Assembly (NCBI RefSeq): GCF_905163445.1
Contig: NC_053184.1
Coordinates: 3,162,001-3,226,000, forward strand
DNA: 64,000 nucleotides
Source of the DNA: Pararge aegeria
Taxonomy: Eukaryota > Arthropoda > Insecta > Lepidoptera > Nymphalidae
Direction of reading: 5' to 3'
Position numbers and translations under genes: made by a program. This document shows, piece after piece, positions 52,761 to 63,957 of the stretch (the stretch's first letter is position 1; every line of letters starts with the position of its first letter). The notes under the pieces were generated by a model. It did no database searches. It was not told where the DNA came from and worked only from the letters and a program-made list of their open reading frames with translations.

Positions 52761-53321
52761 ACTTTTGATACTTTTTTTAATTAAAGGTAATTGGCGGAAA
52801 AATCGCGTAACGTTTGTGTATCTAAGAAAAAAATACAAATCGTCGAATCTAAAACTAATCCTTTTTTAAGTCGAGTAAAAATAGCATATATCTAACTACA
52901 TTAATACATTACTATGATTATGCACTTAATACAGTTTGGAATACAATTCATAATTTTACTTGTTAAGCCATGTAAAAAGTGAATTGCTATTTGCCCATGT
53001 TCCAGAATTTTTCCCCCTTCATTATACAAAGTTTCCTATACTTATAGGCAACTTTCAATGGCCATTGTGACAGATATGATGGGCAACCTCGAGAGGAAGT
53101 CACGAAGTTGGAAAAAGTTTTAATCCAATCTTGTAGTCTCTATTACTTGCGAAAGAATCGCTTTAAGAGAGATTATCAGAACATTATTGGCAAAGTTTGC
53201 CAAGTATTTGGAAGTACATTATGGATCAGCGGAATGGATTGGGAAATTCTTCGTGTTTAACTTTCGCAGGTGTTCTATGTACAGTAGATCTATCTCAAGA
53301 ATACCAACTAAGACGTTGTTT

Positions 53322-53415
53322 TCCTGGGGCGTAGCGTAACCTGAGTAAAAATGTAAATAGCATTTCTAATGGTATGAATGGTTGACTATGGATAGAAATT
53401 TCACGCGCCCCAGGA
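53322..53415. mobile_element. Candidate miniature MITE (94 bp)
   Basis: Perfect 10-bp inverted ends TCCTGGGGCG and CGCCCCAGGA, flanked by T-rich DNA. The GC-rich ends contrast with the AT-rich interior. No second copy in the window. Confidence 0.4.
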
Positions 53416-53539
53416 TTTTATTTTTTGTGTGACAAATAATGCCCTAGATTGATAAGAAGAGTGGTAGGTACGTGGCACCATATGACTTGTACCTGAGACC
53501 AACCAAAAGTTTTTTTAGCTTTTAGTACTTTTTTTTTAT

Positions 53540-53779
53540 TTTTTCATACGACAATACACACATCGCCATCTAGCCCCAAAGTATGGTATTATAGGTACTA
53601 AGATAACTGATGAATACTTATACAAATGATATACATCAATACTCATAATATAGAGATAAACACCCAGACACTGAAAAACATTTATGTTCATCACACAAAC
53701 ATGTTCCAACTGTGGGATTCGAATCCACGGCCATAGACTCAGAAAGCAGGGTCGCTGCCCACTGCGCCAGTCGGCCGTC
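53540..53779 (-). mobile_element. SINE-C, full length
   Basis: Minus strand: GACGGCCGACTGGCGCAGTG (A box), B box GGATTCGAATCCCACAG region, body, GGCGATGTGTGTATTGTCGT 3' end at 53550. Confidence 0.85.
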
Positions 53780-54473
53780 TGAATTATTATTATCTGAACA
53801 TTATTAACACCGTACATTATTGTTTAAGGTTTTCGCCTTTCAGTATCAGAAATGCAGTTTACTTGAAAATTAAAAAAGTGTTATACCCCTTCCACAACTA
53901 TAAAAGTAATATTAGCTTATAAAAAAAAAATCTTTAACTTTTTTATATTTTTTTAATCATACTCTTATTTGAACCCATTATATATATTTATGGTGTGCCA
54001 CACCTAATTATTTATTTCCTATATCAAAAGTAAAGCAGTTTGTGGATAAATTTATTTTTCCCCTTTCCACCTAAATTTATCTACTCGTTTAACCAGACAA
54101 TAATAGTCTCCAAGAAAACAGATTTCAAAGCTTTCTACTGGCTCCGAAACCTCATATAAAAAGACTTCGCAATGTAAGTGTAGTACGTTGTCTATTCTAG
54201 TACGAATCAATTGATAAATTATTCTTAATATTATGGCTTTTGAATGACTCGCAAAGTTCACAGTAAAGCAATTTATGATCGCTTTACATTCACAAAGGAA
54301 ATGGATCCATTATATACCCACTGTAGCTATTTCATTTATTCCCAATTCGCATTATTCGAGTATCGAATTACTGGCGAGTATAAAAAGATTTATTTCTTTC
54401 ATCTGGCCAAAATTTTGCAATTATGTTATTCATAGAAATATGTGTGGTTATGCATATGTGTGGATATAAATAA
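53780..54473. other. Unassigned AT-rich DNA
   Basis: Overlapping frames of 63-69 codons on both strands at 54052-54469, none with recognisable content. Confidence 0.3.
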
Positions 54474-55221
54474 CTAGTGGTTTCCCGCGGCTTCACTCGC
54501 GTTTACTGTGGCTCCTAATCTTTATAATAAATAGAAACGTTAAATAACAAAATATTGCCAGGCGCGTATCTTACATTTTTCGTTACTTCTACGTCTAAGT
54601 AACATGCTGTAATCAATAATTGGATTATCAAAATTAATTATATATTTTCAACGGACTATTATTTTATGCCTATGTTTAAACGATTGCAAATAACCTTTTA
54701 ATATCAAATTAATTTTTAAATACAAATATATATTTAGCAGGTTTTTTTTAATGGAGATAAGTGTGTTATTCTAAAATCTATTTTTAGGAATATTTTTAAT
54801 AATAATTTATTTATTTGTACTTTTATAACTTAAACTATACTTATACTAACTCTCATCTAAATCTAATCTAAATCTTTAATTTCTAAAACAATTCATTTTT
54901 ATATAAAGTTAAGTAAATATAATTATTATACAACCAAATGAGTACTTCACATCTTATACTAAATACTTCTTATATTCTTGTATTTTAATACTTCTTATAT
55001 TATTTTATAACTTTAATTTAGTTAGCGCCTAACATCATCTCGTACTTACGTTTTCTTATGCCTGGCTTTACAAATACTATTACTTCAGACTGATTTATAC
55101 TGTAATCTTATACAGCCAACTCCTGGATAAAAGAAATTTCTAATTGTGAAAAAATTATAACAATCGGTGCAATGTTTTTACAAAATCAACCGAATCTTTC
55201 CTGTTTATAATATCAGTAGGT
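54474..55221 (-). mobile_element. Non-autonomous Helitron, about 750 bp
   Basis: Minus strand: 5' CTACTGATATTATAAACAGG, 3' CGCGAGTGAAGCCGCGGGAA then ACCACTAG followed by T. The interior is AT-rich without ORF. Confidence 0.6.
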
Positions 55222-55539
55222 ATATCTAGCTACCTACTTGGTTGACAGTATCTTAGCCATCGAAATATTTTAATGGTTTCAATCAGACCGTACCATAAGC
55301 GTACGAACCAGCTATGCTTATTGCTGAAGCTTAAATTAAATACAAAAGTTAGTAGTAACGTGTTAATTTTCACAGGTAAGTTGGATGGTTGTAATTTCAG
55401 TAGTTAAACTAGAAGCGTTGGGTATGAACGCTCAACTTGTTTGATAACTGGATTCAATTTATTAGTTAGTTACGCAGGAACCTGAGCTTGGTCTGCCGTG
55501 TTATATAACGAATCATTCTATTACAATATCAATTATACT

Positions 55540-55675
55540 TTCATCTTCATCATCATCATGCCAACCAAAGGTCTTTTATAGGGAGCTCCAAATACCTCGG
55601 CCTTGTGCCGCCTAGGTTCAGCGGCTCCCAGTGACTCTCTCGATGTCATCCGACCACCTCGTTGAGGTCTACCAG
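55540..55675 (-). pseudogene. RTE LINE C-terminal remnant with (ATG)n tail
   Basis: Minus strand: RWSDDIERVTGSR, AAQGRGIWSSL, KTF, then a GATGATGATGAAGATG tail at the left. The final WTSIG is lost and two stops interrupt the frame. Confidence 0.75.
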
Positions 55676-55830
55676 TCTACTTCTATAATAATAAAAGTTT
55701 GAATAGATAGATGTTTTGAACTCAATCAAGCTGTCACGGCTGTACGCGTCCAGATGAAACCTTGGACAAAGATACATTATCGTCTGGAATAGCAAATATT
55801 CCCTAAAATACGTACGGTTCCCATGAGATA
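55676..55830 (+). mobile_element. Possible Helitron 5' fragment
   Basis: TCTACTTCTATAATAATAAA and AGTTTG resemble the Helitron 5' end; no CTAG end found. Confidence 0.3.
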
Positions 55831-55869
55831 GATATGTACTTCTTTCTCACAAATTTATTGACACGTTTA

Positions 55870-55943
55870 TTGCATCTCCACAATAAGCGTAGGTTGTATT
55901 GATAATAAGATAACTGATGAATATTTTATGAATAGCATGCAAA
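55870..55943 (-). mobile_element. SINE-C fragment
   Basis: AATAAGCGTAGGTTGTATTG and AAGATAACTGATGAATATTT are the reversed 3' half of SINE-C. Confidence 0.6.
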
Positions 55944-55948
55944 TTTGG

Positions 55949-56577
55949 CGCCGATTGGCGCAGTGCCCAGCGACCCTGCTTTCTGAGTTTATAGCCGTGG
56001 ATTCGATTCCCACAACTAGACAATGTTTGTGTGATGAACATGAATGTTGTTCATGGGTGTTTTTCTGTATATGCTAAGTATTTAATAATAATAATAATAA
56101 TAAATTCTTTATTGCACGCACAAAAACAAAACAATACAAAGAAACACATTTACAAAAATAAAAAAAAAATAACTAGTTTAGGTGTGCAAAGGCGGTCTTA
56201 TCGCTAAAGCGATCTCTCCCAGACAACCTTTGGCGATAGTAGTTTTTCTAAGGAACGGGTTGGTGCGGCAATAAAAAATTCTACCTACATAAAAATATTG
56301 CAAACTAAACTACATACATGGTATAAATTCTAATACTAAACATATAATTATTATATATAATATATATTGTTCATACATATAATTATAATAAACTACATAC
56401 TATAACGCTACATACATAAAAAATAGTTTTTCAAACAATTTTTATGTATATATGCAAATTATTTATGTATATTGTTCATAAAATTATTCATCAGTTATCT
56501 TAGTACCCATTAAACAAGCTTATTTTGAGACTTGATGGCGATGTGTGTATTGTCGTAGTATGATTATTTATTTATAT
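55949..56577 (+). mobile_element. SINE-C interrupted by a LINE 3' end
   Basis: Head and body at 55949-56080 (TTGGCGCAGTGCCCAGCGAC, GATTCGATTCCCACAACTAG); remainder at 56452-56577 (TTCATCAGTTATCTTAGTAC, GGCGATGTGTGTATTGTCGT). The LINE end lies between. Confidence 0.75.
56083..56445 (-). mobile_element. LINE 3' end inserted in SINE-C
   Basis: Plus strand: (AAT)n, TTCTTTATTGCACGC, GGTGTGCAAAGGCGGTCTTA, TCGCTAAAGCGATCTCTCCC and AGACAACCTTTGG, the reverse of the 25520 copy, followed by AT-rich 3' UTR. Confidence 0.65.
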
Positions 56578-56599
56578 ATTCTTATAGAGATCGCTATAC

Positions 56600-56738
56600 A
56601 TAGGCATAGACGCATAGACGCTGAAAAACATTAATATGTTCATCACACAAAAAAATTCCAGTTGCCGGAGTGGAAGCAACAACCTTGGACTCAGAAAGCA
56701 GGGTTGCTGCCCACTGCGCCAATCACCTGTCAAATATA
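56600..56738 (-). mobile_element. SINE-C 5' half
   Basis: Minus strand: ATTGGCGCAGTGGGCAGCAA (A box), GACTCAGAAAG region, ACATATTAATGTTTTTCAGC. The 3' end is missing. Confidence 0.7.
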
Positions 56739-56921
56739 TGTACCATACACCAGCCAGACCCTTGACCATCTGTTCCGGAAGTACCCCGCTTCGTAACGCT
56801 TCGCCGGGAGCATGACTTTCTTTGCTTGCGCCTGAAGGCTACAAGCTCTCATACTGGCTTGGCAAACTCCATCCTGAATGACCTCAAGCGGTTTAATAAT
56901 ACATGAGCGTAATATTAAAAC

Positions 56922-57225
56922 GTGTGATAGCCTAGTGGTTAGTTCTTCGGCATTACTTTCGGGGGCTGAGTTCTAATCCAAGCACGCACCTCCAACTTTT
57001 CTAAATTTCAGCATTTCCTTCAAAGGCGAAGATAAACATTGTGAGAAAACCATGCATACCTGATAGTTTTCCATAATGTTTTCAAAAGCGTGTGGGGTCC
57101 TCCAATCTGCACTGGGACTGCGTGGTGGACTACGGCCTAATACCTCTTTTCTCCCATTCTCATTGTGAAAGATGACCAGTACTCTTTTGTGGGCCGTTAA
57201 TTGGTCGATATGATGATGAACGAAC
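56922..57225 (+). mobile_element. SINE-A, complete
   Basis: A box TGATAGCCTAGTGG, B-box-like GAGTTCTAATCC, GCACGCACCTCCAACTTTTC, CCATGCATACCTGATAGTTT, GGACTGCGTGGTGGACTACG, GGGCCGTTAATTGG and GATGATGAAC tail. The best-preserved plus-strand copy. Confidence 0.85.
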
Positions 57226-58030
57226 GTACTTCATAATATAATACTCGTCCATTTATTTTCTTTTAATGATTACGTAATTACGCCGGACGATGCAGTTTAG
57301 CTATTTAAGCAGCCGTTACACAATAAGTAATCACGTGAAGTTAATACACGAATTTACCTAAGAAACCAGAAAATTCATTGATATAAAAGTAAGAAAATTA
57401 CTTGTGCTATTTAATCAACAAGGGTATCAATGTCTATATAATACTAGAACATTTTTAAAGATGTCATGTTGGCTTGCCTTAAGCTGACACTAAGGCTTTA
57501 GATTTTACCCGGTTTTATGCAGCCATTGTCACCTAACATCCGCAACCCGTTATGGTTGAATAAACCAACAAGATTACCAACGCTCGTGTGGGGCCGTAAA
57601 CTTTAAGGGAATTTTGCGGCAAAATGATTTTATATAGGCTGTTACCCACACTCGGCTTGCGGACTTTAGGCCTTTATGGTGAGCTCATAAAAATGATAAA
57701 TCACTTATGCTATGTGTTCTTTACATTGTAAGGCGGTTTAGTTGGGAGAAATATTTCGCCTTTTATCGTTCAGTTTCTGTATTAGGAACGTTATTTGAAT
57801 TCACGTTACCGCTTTCGTTTTCCCTCTTTTTATATAACTGTAATGTTTATAGGAAGTACCAAAAGAATAGTTTAGTTAAAATATGGCCTTGGTCAATTAA
57901 TGGGCTGTTACGGAAAAATAATTATCCTATTCGTACTATAGTTCCTGCAATAAGTGACAATTGTAAGATTGATGTTATATAGTTTATAGCCATCCTCAAT
58001 AAACTAGCTAAATATAGGCATGCATGATAG
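57226..58030. other. Unassigned DNA
   Basis: A 91-codon frame at 57707-57982 has a hydrophobic middle (LGTLFEFTLPLSFSLFLYNC) but no recognisable family. Confidence 0.3.
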
Positions 58031-58491
58031 TCAGCAAGCAAGCCAGTAAGCAAGAAAGTGAGCCAGCAAGCAGGCAAGCAATTCAGCCAGCAGGCGAGCA
58101 ACCCAGCAAGTAAGCAAGCAAGCGAGCCAGCGAGCAACAAGCCAGCAAGCCCTAGCAAGAAAGCTAGCAAGTTTGCAAGCAAGCGAGCCAGCAAGCAAGC
58201 CAGCAAGCCTGCAAGCCTGAAAGTAAGCAAGCCAGCAAGGAAGAGAGCAGGCCAAAAAGAAAGAAACACAGCAAGCATGCATGATAGCTAGCAAGCAAGC
58301 CAGCCAGCCAGCAAGCAAGCGAGAAGGCCAGCAAGCAAGCCAGCAAGCAGGTAAATCAGCAAGCAAGCGAGTAGGCCAGCAAGCAAGCCAGTGCGCAAGA
58401 AAGCCAGCAAGCATACATGATAACCAGCAAGCCGGCCAGCAAGCAAGCAAGCCAGCAAGTGAGCAAGCAATCTAGCGAGCAAGCAAGCAAA
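58031..58491. repeat. Tetranucleotide array (AGCA/AGCC/AGCG)n, about 460 bp
   Basis: Nearly every fourth position starts AGC; units are mainly CAGC and AAGC. A longer-range element, GCATGCATGATAG or close variants, recurs at about 58019, 58275 and 58411, so the array was also expanded in larger blocks. Because the period is 4, frames are open on both strands and give spurious ASKQASKPAS and LLACLLAGLL proteins; these are not genes. Confidence 0.9.
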
Positions 58492-58860
58492 GAAACCTCA
58501 CAAAGAGACAAAAAACATGCAACTCCCTACCTCCTCACTCCAGCAGCGAGTAACATCCTGCTCATGCCGCCTTCCAGTCCCATTTCTGCCCAGGCCATCC
58601 AGCTCCCGGAACATTACATCCCCTGGGTCCATCCACTGTACCGAAGATACGCGGATATACTACCCCACCTCGTGGAGTCATTGGCCATCTGTTAACAATA
58701 TCCCCTAAAATAAATGACTAACCGATGTTTCCAGGGTGAACCGGCCCGAATGCTGCTCTTCCCCCGGGACGATTCAAAAGGGACTCACAGCACTCAGGCA
58801 CACGAGGAGGTTACTCGACCTGGCACCCTATTTTACTTGACTAACCAAACCTAAATATTT
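58492..58860. other. GC-richer segment next to the array, unidentified
   Basis: The sequence changes abruptly from the array into a non-repetitive, comparatively GC-rich 360-base stretch (for example CGGCCCGAATGCTGCTCTTC, CCCCCGGGACGATTCAAAAG) before AT-rich DNA resumes at about 58840. A plus-strand frame to 58695 reads AQAIQLPEHYIPWVHPLYRR. It may be a fragment of a mobile element or host gene. Confidence 0.35.
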
Positions 58861-59784
58861 TTTTTTAATGAAAACGTAATTTAATGTTGACACTAAGGGA
58901 GATATTGAATACCAACTAATATAATAATATTTAGTATGCTCCGTGACTCAAATCCAAATCCATATCCGTATACATATGCCATAGTAGACGTCAAATATAA
59001 CATTTTATGAGTACCGAAATAAAAACTTATATTTTACTCAGTAGTTTACCTTCTAAAATATAAGAATAGTCGGTGGTCAAATATTGGGAACACAACGTAG
59101 TTCGTATAAGGCCTTAGTATGAAACTTTGTGACCAAATGCAGAGAACGCCAGCCAATATCAAAAATATATGACGTTTTCTTATTTTCATGTATATGTAAA
59201 CGCGTTGGCCGTATCAAATAAGCACATGACGCCATACGAGGAATCAAATATCCGCTTTCTATCTCGGCACGATGCTTTTGGCCCAAGAAATGTCCATATA
59301 CAACGGAAAACGGTAGTCGTATCGGCGACCCGGGAAACACATAATACAGATATTTTCGATAGGAAAAATAAAATATGTTTGGCACTGATATAAAATCGGT
59401 CGCTGTGGCGTTTTAAAGGTTTATTGCTCGTGATTTATTTAGCGAAACGGCGTTTACTGTGCGGACAGAATATTATTTTGAGTGTGGAAATCGAGTAGGT
59501 ATATATTTTAGTTGCACAAAATGAAGTAAAATGATTATTGAATCTGATTTCATAATAAAACCACATATATTATAATTATGTAATATTACATTACTTATCA
59601 ATAAATTATTTGGATGAATTACACAAATAATTTGTTGATGAGTAATGTAACTTGTCAATAAATTATTTGTTACAATCTTAAAGATACGAGAAATGATTAG
59701 ATTTATCCTCATCTTTCTAATTATATAAACGCCCAAATAACTCCTTTTTTCAACCTTTTTCAGGTTTAGCCTAATTATTTTTTA
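58861..59784. other. Unassigned AT-rich DNA
   Basis: A 102-codon minus frame at 59077-59385 overlaps a 74-codon plus frame; no recognisable motifs in either. Confidence 0.3.
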
Positions 59785-59832
59785 TTTTCCTTGCTGCTAA
59801 TAACATAAATATGTTATTGGCAGCAAGGAAAA
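59785..59832. repeat. Hairpin, 23-bp arms (one mismatch)
   Basis: 59785-59807 pairs with 59810-59832 around AA with a single T/C difference. Confidence 0.9.
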
Positions 59833-59874
59833 CTTAAATATTTGATATATAACAAATTAAAAACTTGGAAGTCT

Positions 59875-60075
59875 GTTTGTGGGATTTTCATTCGATCACA
59901 CTCAAAATGTTGACGTGATTTTAACCCCCGAAGTAAAAACGTCGGAGCGTAAGTTTGACGTGTGTGTGTCTCTGCGACTGTGTGAGTATGTGTGTCTGTG
60001 TGTGTATGTGTGTGTCCCTAAATATGGGTACCAGATAAAAGGGCTGGTAAAATAATCAATATATATTTAATGTCG
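59875..60075. repeat. Unclassified 'AACCCCCG...AAGTTTGACGTGT' repeat with (GT)n
   Basis: TTTTAACCCCCGAAGTAAAA, TAAGTTTGACGTGTGTGTGT, a GT-rich tract (59960-60015), then AATATGGGTACCAGATAAAA. The middle recurs at 62310 (AAAGTTTGACGTGTCTGTAT) and the end at about 62907 (AATATGGGTATCAAATGAAA). Confidence 0.45.
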
Positions 60076-60659
60076 AGGGTTTTTAAGTTTTAAAGACAAA
60101 GCCCATGCCCAGCTGTGGGATGTTATTAGGCTGCAAGAATTTTGTGCATTTGTTGTTGGTACCAAAGGTTGTCTCAACCGCTGAACCAATCAAGCGTAAT
60201 TTAAATAGATTGCATCCCGGAGACAAAGAGTACTCTGTACATATATGCATTGCCATAGCAAATTAAGCTAAAAACTTGTATAACGCAATGGGCTTTCTAG
60301 TAAATCAACTCATTGTATATCTACGTATGTATTATTACATCAAGTCGGGTCAGAAAATGTTGGCATACGCAAATGAGCCTTGGTTTAGACTGCAGCGTCT
60401 CGTCGGTACATCGCGCTGAAATAACAAAGCTGGTTGTCCATTTGTTGACTGTGAAAGCAAACGCAGCTACATCTGCAAACAGTATCGTTCGACGAAGTTA
60501 CATTTAATGTAACGTAATATATACCTACTGTATTTGTTATTTTGTATATTCCTTAAGGAAGTAATAAGTAAAATAATATTATTTTTAATATCTATAAACC
60601 AATGGTGAGTCCTTTTTGCGACGTCCGAATTCCGTAAGACAATTATTTTGTTTAGACTC

Positions 60660-61240
60660 TCTGTTTTTTTTTAAATTTTAATAGCGGGAAAAAGAGTAAG
60701 TGGATCACCGCACATATGAATCAGCACCAGAGGAGCCACCGGTGGGTTGCCGGCTTTTAAGGAGTTGCTTTTATCCATCCCTTAAATACCCCTAGATTGT
60801 ATTTGGAGGAAACACATCAGATGGGAGATTGTTCCACAAATGGCAAGTGCGCGGTAGAAATGACCTGGTATTGCAAATAGTAGAAGAAAACCAGGCATCG
60901 AGATGGAATTTATTTATACGGCGTGAGGTGCGGTCAGAGAACAGGGGGTATTAATGCAAACTACTCATCAGAACACTCTCAATAGAGCACACAAAGGAAG
61001 CTTACATCTCTTTAGTGCCCAGGGACTCCAAACTGCAAGTCAATTTGGTATTGTCAACAAGTCGAAAAATCCGCTTTTGTACCCGATCAAATGGGAGGAG
61101 TTGGTAAAGAGGTGCCCCAACTTTAAGATGTGAGCTACTGCTCACATCTTTATCCATGTGAGCTCTTACTTGAGCTTTATTGAGCTGAAGTCTATGCTTT
61201 CACTCAAAGTAACGTTTTGCTCTGTTGAACTCTGTTGTTT
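60660..61240 (-). pseudogene. Jockey/CR1-group LINE, C-terminal RT remnant
   Basis: Minus strand, in order: KAQVRAHMD, SSHLKVGAPLYQLLPFDRVQ, KRIFRLVDNTKL, SIESVLMSSL, INKFHLDAWFSST and CHLWNNLPSDVFP. These blocks correspond to the post-polymerase region of jockey/CR1-type ORF2 (compare the copy at 12600). Several stops and frameshifts are present, and a 26-base snap-back (61125-61150) interrupts the block that should read HMEYCSHL. Confidence 0.7.
61125..61150. repeat. Hairpin, 11-bp arms, inside LINE remnant
   Basis: 61125-61135 pairs exactly with 61140-61150 around TACT. Confidence 0.85.
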
Positions 61241-62070
61241 ATCTTAATTATCTTTCTTTTGTGCTTTTTAGAGCATGTTAATAATCGATCAGTTTAACTC
61301 AGTATCAAAATAACTTTTGACAATTTTAATGATAATGTTATGATGCAAATTAAATATTCACTCTATACTTTCCACATTATTTTAAGGTTTATTCAAATAT
61401 ATAAATTCAGTTAAAAGACTCCGAGGTATAGTTTGTATCAACACAAGATCTTAAGTACTAATGCCAAAGGACTTATTCAAATCTATTTAGACCAGTTTCA
61501 GACGCAAACATAGTGTACAGTTTTTTTTTGTAATAGCAGTAACAATTTCATTAATAACAAAATATACATGGGCTAATAAAACGCTTTGGAGTTTATGAAC
61601 ACCGCTAAGCGGAAGATAGCTGCTTTCCGCAGGAAGAGATAAAATTAAAAAGACGAAAAAGAGGCTATCGCGAAGCGGCGTGTTCCCACTATACCGGACT
61701 GTCTAAACATCATAAGCTGATTATGACAAAATTATTTCGAATAAGCAAAGTTTCAGTTGAAAATGGTATTAGAAATCCGCTGCAATGTATCACAATAGAA
61801 TATTAGAATAAAAAAATAAAACTCGAAAAGTTACGTATTTTTGTGGGCCTTAAGGGTTTTGCTTGATTTTACTGCATTACTACGAACTTTAGTATTTTAT
61901 AAATTTGATAGTAATTTGGGATTATATAAAGATATATTAAAAAACTCTAACGAATATTACATAATTACATATATTATAATTAAAATTACCATGAAAATAA
62001 AATAATTATTTACGTTGGGAATTACATCTTAGTAAGATACTAATATCACTTCTTCTACTTTATATACATG

Positions 62071-62105
<35 letters not shown>

Positions 62106-62284
62106 TTTGAATTAACTTAATAATTAATAATTGCAGGTAAATGCAATCTATGACCTCTTTAATTAACACCCAAAATAACACATAGGTGTGTTGAGTTTAT
62201 TAAAGCGTAATTTTGCTTGCAAACATTTTGTGGCAAAAGATCAAGAGTCTTACCAAACGTTTTTCTAATAACTCGACTGATTTT
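61241..62284. other. Unassigned AT-rich DNA with (TA)n
   Basis: A (TA)n tract occupies about 62074-62103. Nothing else recognised. Confidence 0.35.
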
Positions 62285-62630
62285 AACTCCAAAAAAAACA
62301 ACAGGATTTTAAAAGTTTGACGTGTCTGTATGTGTGTTTCTATCTGTATGTGGCATCGTATTTCCTGAACGACTTAACTGATTTTGAGTTCGTTTTATTC
62401 GTTTGAAAGATGTATTTGTCGGGAGTGTTCTTAGTTATGATCATTGATCAATCATAACTAAGAACAATGATAAAATAAATCCAACTTGGCCGCCGCAACA
62501 AGATGGCGGAATATTTATTTTTCGACTACTAACTTAAAATATTATATCAAACGAAATGCCTGATTAGTAAAATACAATACACTATGACAAATTTCAAATC
62601 CAGGATGGCTGCCACCTCAAAATGGCGAAT
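62285..62630. repeat. Unclassified repeat related to 59875-60075
   Basis: Shares AAGTTTGACGTGT and a degenerate TGTGTG tract, followed by ACTTAACTGATTTTGAGTTC. It includes the 15-bp-arm hairpin at 62427-62465. Confidence 0.4.
62427..62465. repeat. Hairpin, 15-bp perfect arms
   Basis: 62427-62441 and 62451-62465 are exact reverse complements; the 9-base loop contains TGATCA. Confidence 0.9.
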
Positions 62631-62639
62631 TACATTTTT

Positions 62640-62790
62640 ACAACTCAACACCAAACCTCGGCAATGTACCCCACACGCACTTTTCACTCCAACACCGGAG
62701 CATCCTCCGGAGAAGTTCACTTTACAATGAACAGATTCTCCTGCTTTTCGCGGAGTCTAGCAAATTAAGCTTAAATTTCATAATTTAAAT
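62640..62790. mobile_element. Long-TIR element, right half
   Basis: CCTCGGCAATGTACCCCACA, ACCGGAGCATCCTCCGGAGA, then the arm AGATTCTCCTGCTTTTCGCG, GAGTCTAGCAAATTAAGCTT. Confidence 0.6.
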
Positions 62791-62819
62791 TATACTTTCA
62801 TAATTTTGTTTGAATTTGT

Positions 62820-62905
62820 GTGGGCAGCGAACATGCTTTCTGAGTCCAAGGTTGTGGGTTCGATTCCGACGACTGGAAAATGTTTGTGAGATGAACACCC
62901 TCAAT
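62820..62905 (+). mobile_element. SINE-C head fragment
   Basis: GTGGGCAGCGAACATGCTTT, B box GGTTCGATTCC, GTTTGTGAGATGAACA; the rest is missing. Confidence 0.6.
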
Positions 62906-63654
62906 ATGGGTATCAAATGAAAGGGCTTGACTAGTAGAATAATGTGCACTATATACAATAATTGATATATATTATTGACTTAAAATCATACAGACATAGT
63001 GGAAACTCGCGCCTACACAGGTGCGTAGCCCATTTATATTCTTTCTGAAGCCGAAATTGGTATTATAATGTCTCGTCTCACAGTGTGACAGAGAATTTGC
63101 ACTTCATAAGCGTTAAATTGATCATTAGAGCGGGGTCGACGAGTGGAGCAATAAAGTGAGAAATTACTTTTTTTATACTTTAGATATTGAGAACAAAATG
63201 TTTTTTTTAATAACATTGTTTGTAGCACTCTTTCTTCAAATAGATACACCCATTGGGTAAATATTTTTCTATGGTAGATACACCAGTGTAATTTAATAAA
63301 TATAGTACGATTGGTCGAATTTAAACAAAGATTTTTATTAATATTCAAATATTTGTCATAGACTATAAAGTGTTTGTTTTTATACGAAAGTCATGACGAC
63401 CTATTCCTTATAAATAAACCATAATAACGCATTTCATGTCAAAAATAAATGCAAAATTAATAGGTAATCTTATTTTTATCTAGAAAACCATGTTAAGATA
63501 AGCTTGACCCTATTTAGCATATTATTTTGACACATCTCAGACTCAACGTTGTACCGCGTGACCGTACTGTTGCATTTACGTCTATGAAGTAAGGCACTCA
63601 GCTGATACGCCTTTATATAACATTTTCTTATGAACCATAGTTGACGAGGTAGAA

Positions 63655-63805
63655 ACCGCGGTGAGTAGCTAGTTACAAACGTTAACCTGCCGATGTCGCG
63701 TAGACACCGGTAACAGGTAAGCCCGTTACTATCTTAGACTGCTGTTAAGTACCAGCAGTTGAGATTGCAGTCAAGGGTCAACTTATAGTGCAATAAAAAA
63801 TAGTT
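63655..63805 (+). mobile_element. SINE-B, 5'-truncated
   Basis: GATGTCGCGTAGACACCGGT, CAGGTAAGCCCGTTACTATC, GTTGAGATTGCAGTCAAGGG, AATAAAAAATAG. Confidence 0.7.
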
Positions 63806-63957
63806 AAAAAAGGGAAAAAAAACTTGTGAAATAGCCAATAATTTTGTAGGCGTTAGAGGTGAAAACGATGTGCGTACATCACTTTGGTACGAAGAAGGAT
63901 ACATAGTTTTGTTGTTTTTTTAAACTACTACAAGGTAGCTATTGACTACAATCGCAA

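Noticed and set aside
58031..58482. Several overlapping ORFs (60-139 codons) on both strands rich in Leu-Ala-Cys or Ala-Ser-Lys-Gln
   Set aside because: They come from a 4-base repeat array that has few stops in any frame; composition is dictated by the repeat, not by coding selection.
59955..60020. (GT)n tract as a stand-alone microsatellite
   Set aside because: It is embedded in a dispersed repeat whose flanks recur at 62285 and 62905.
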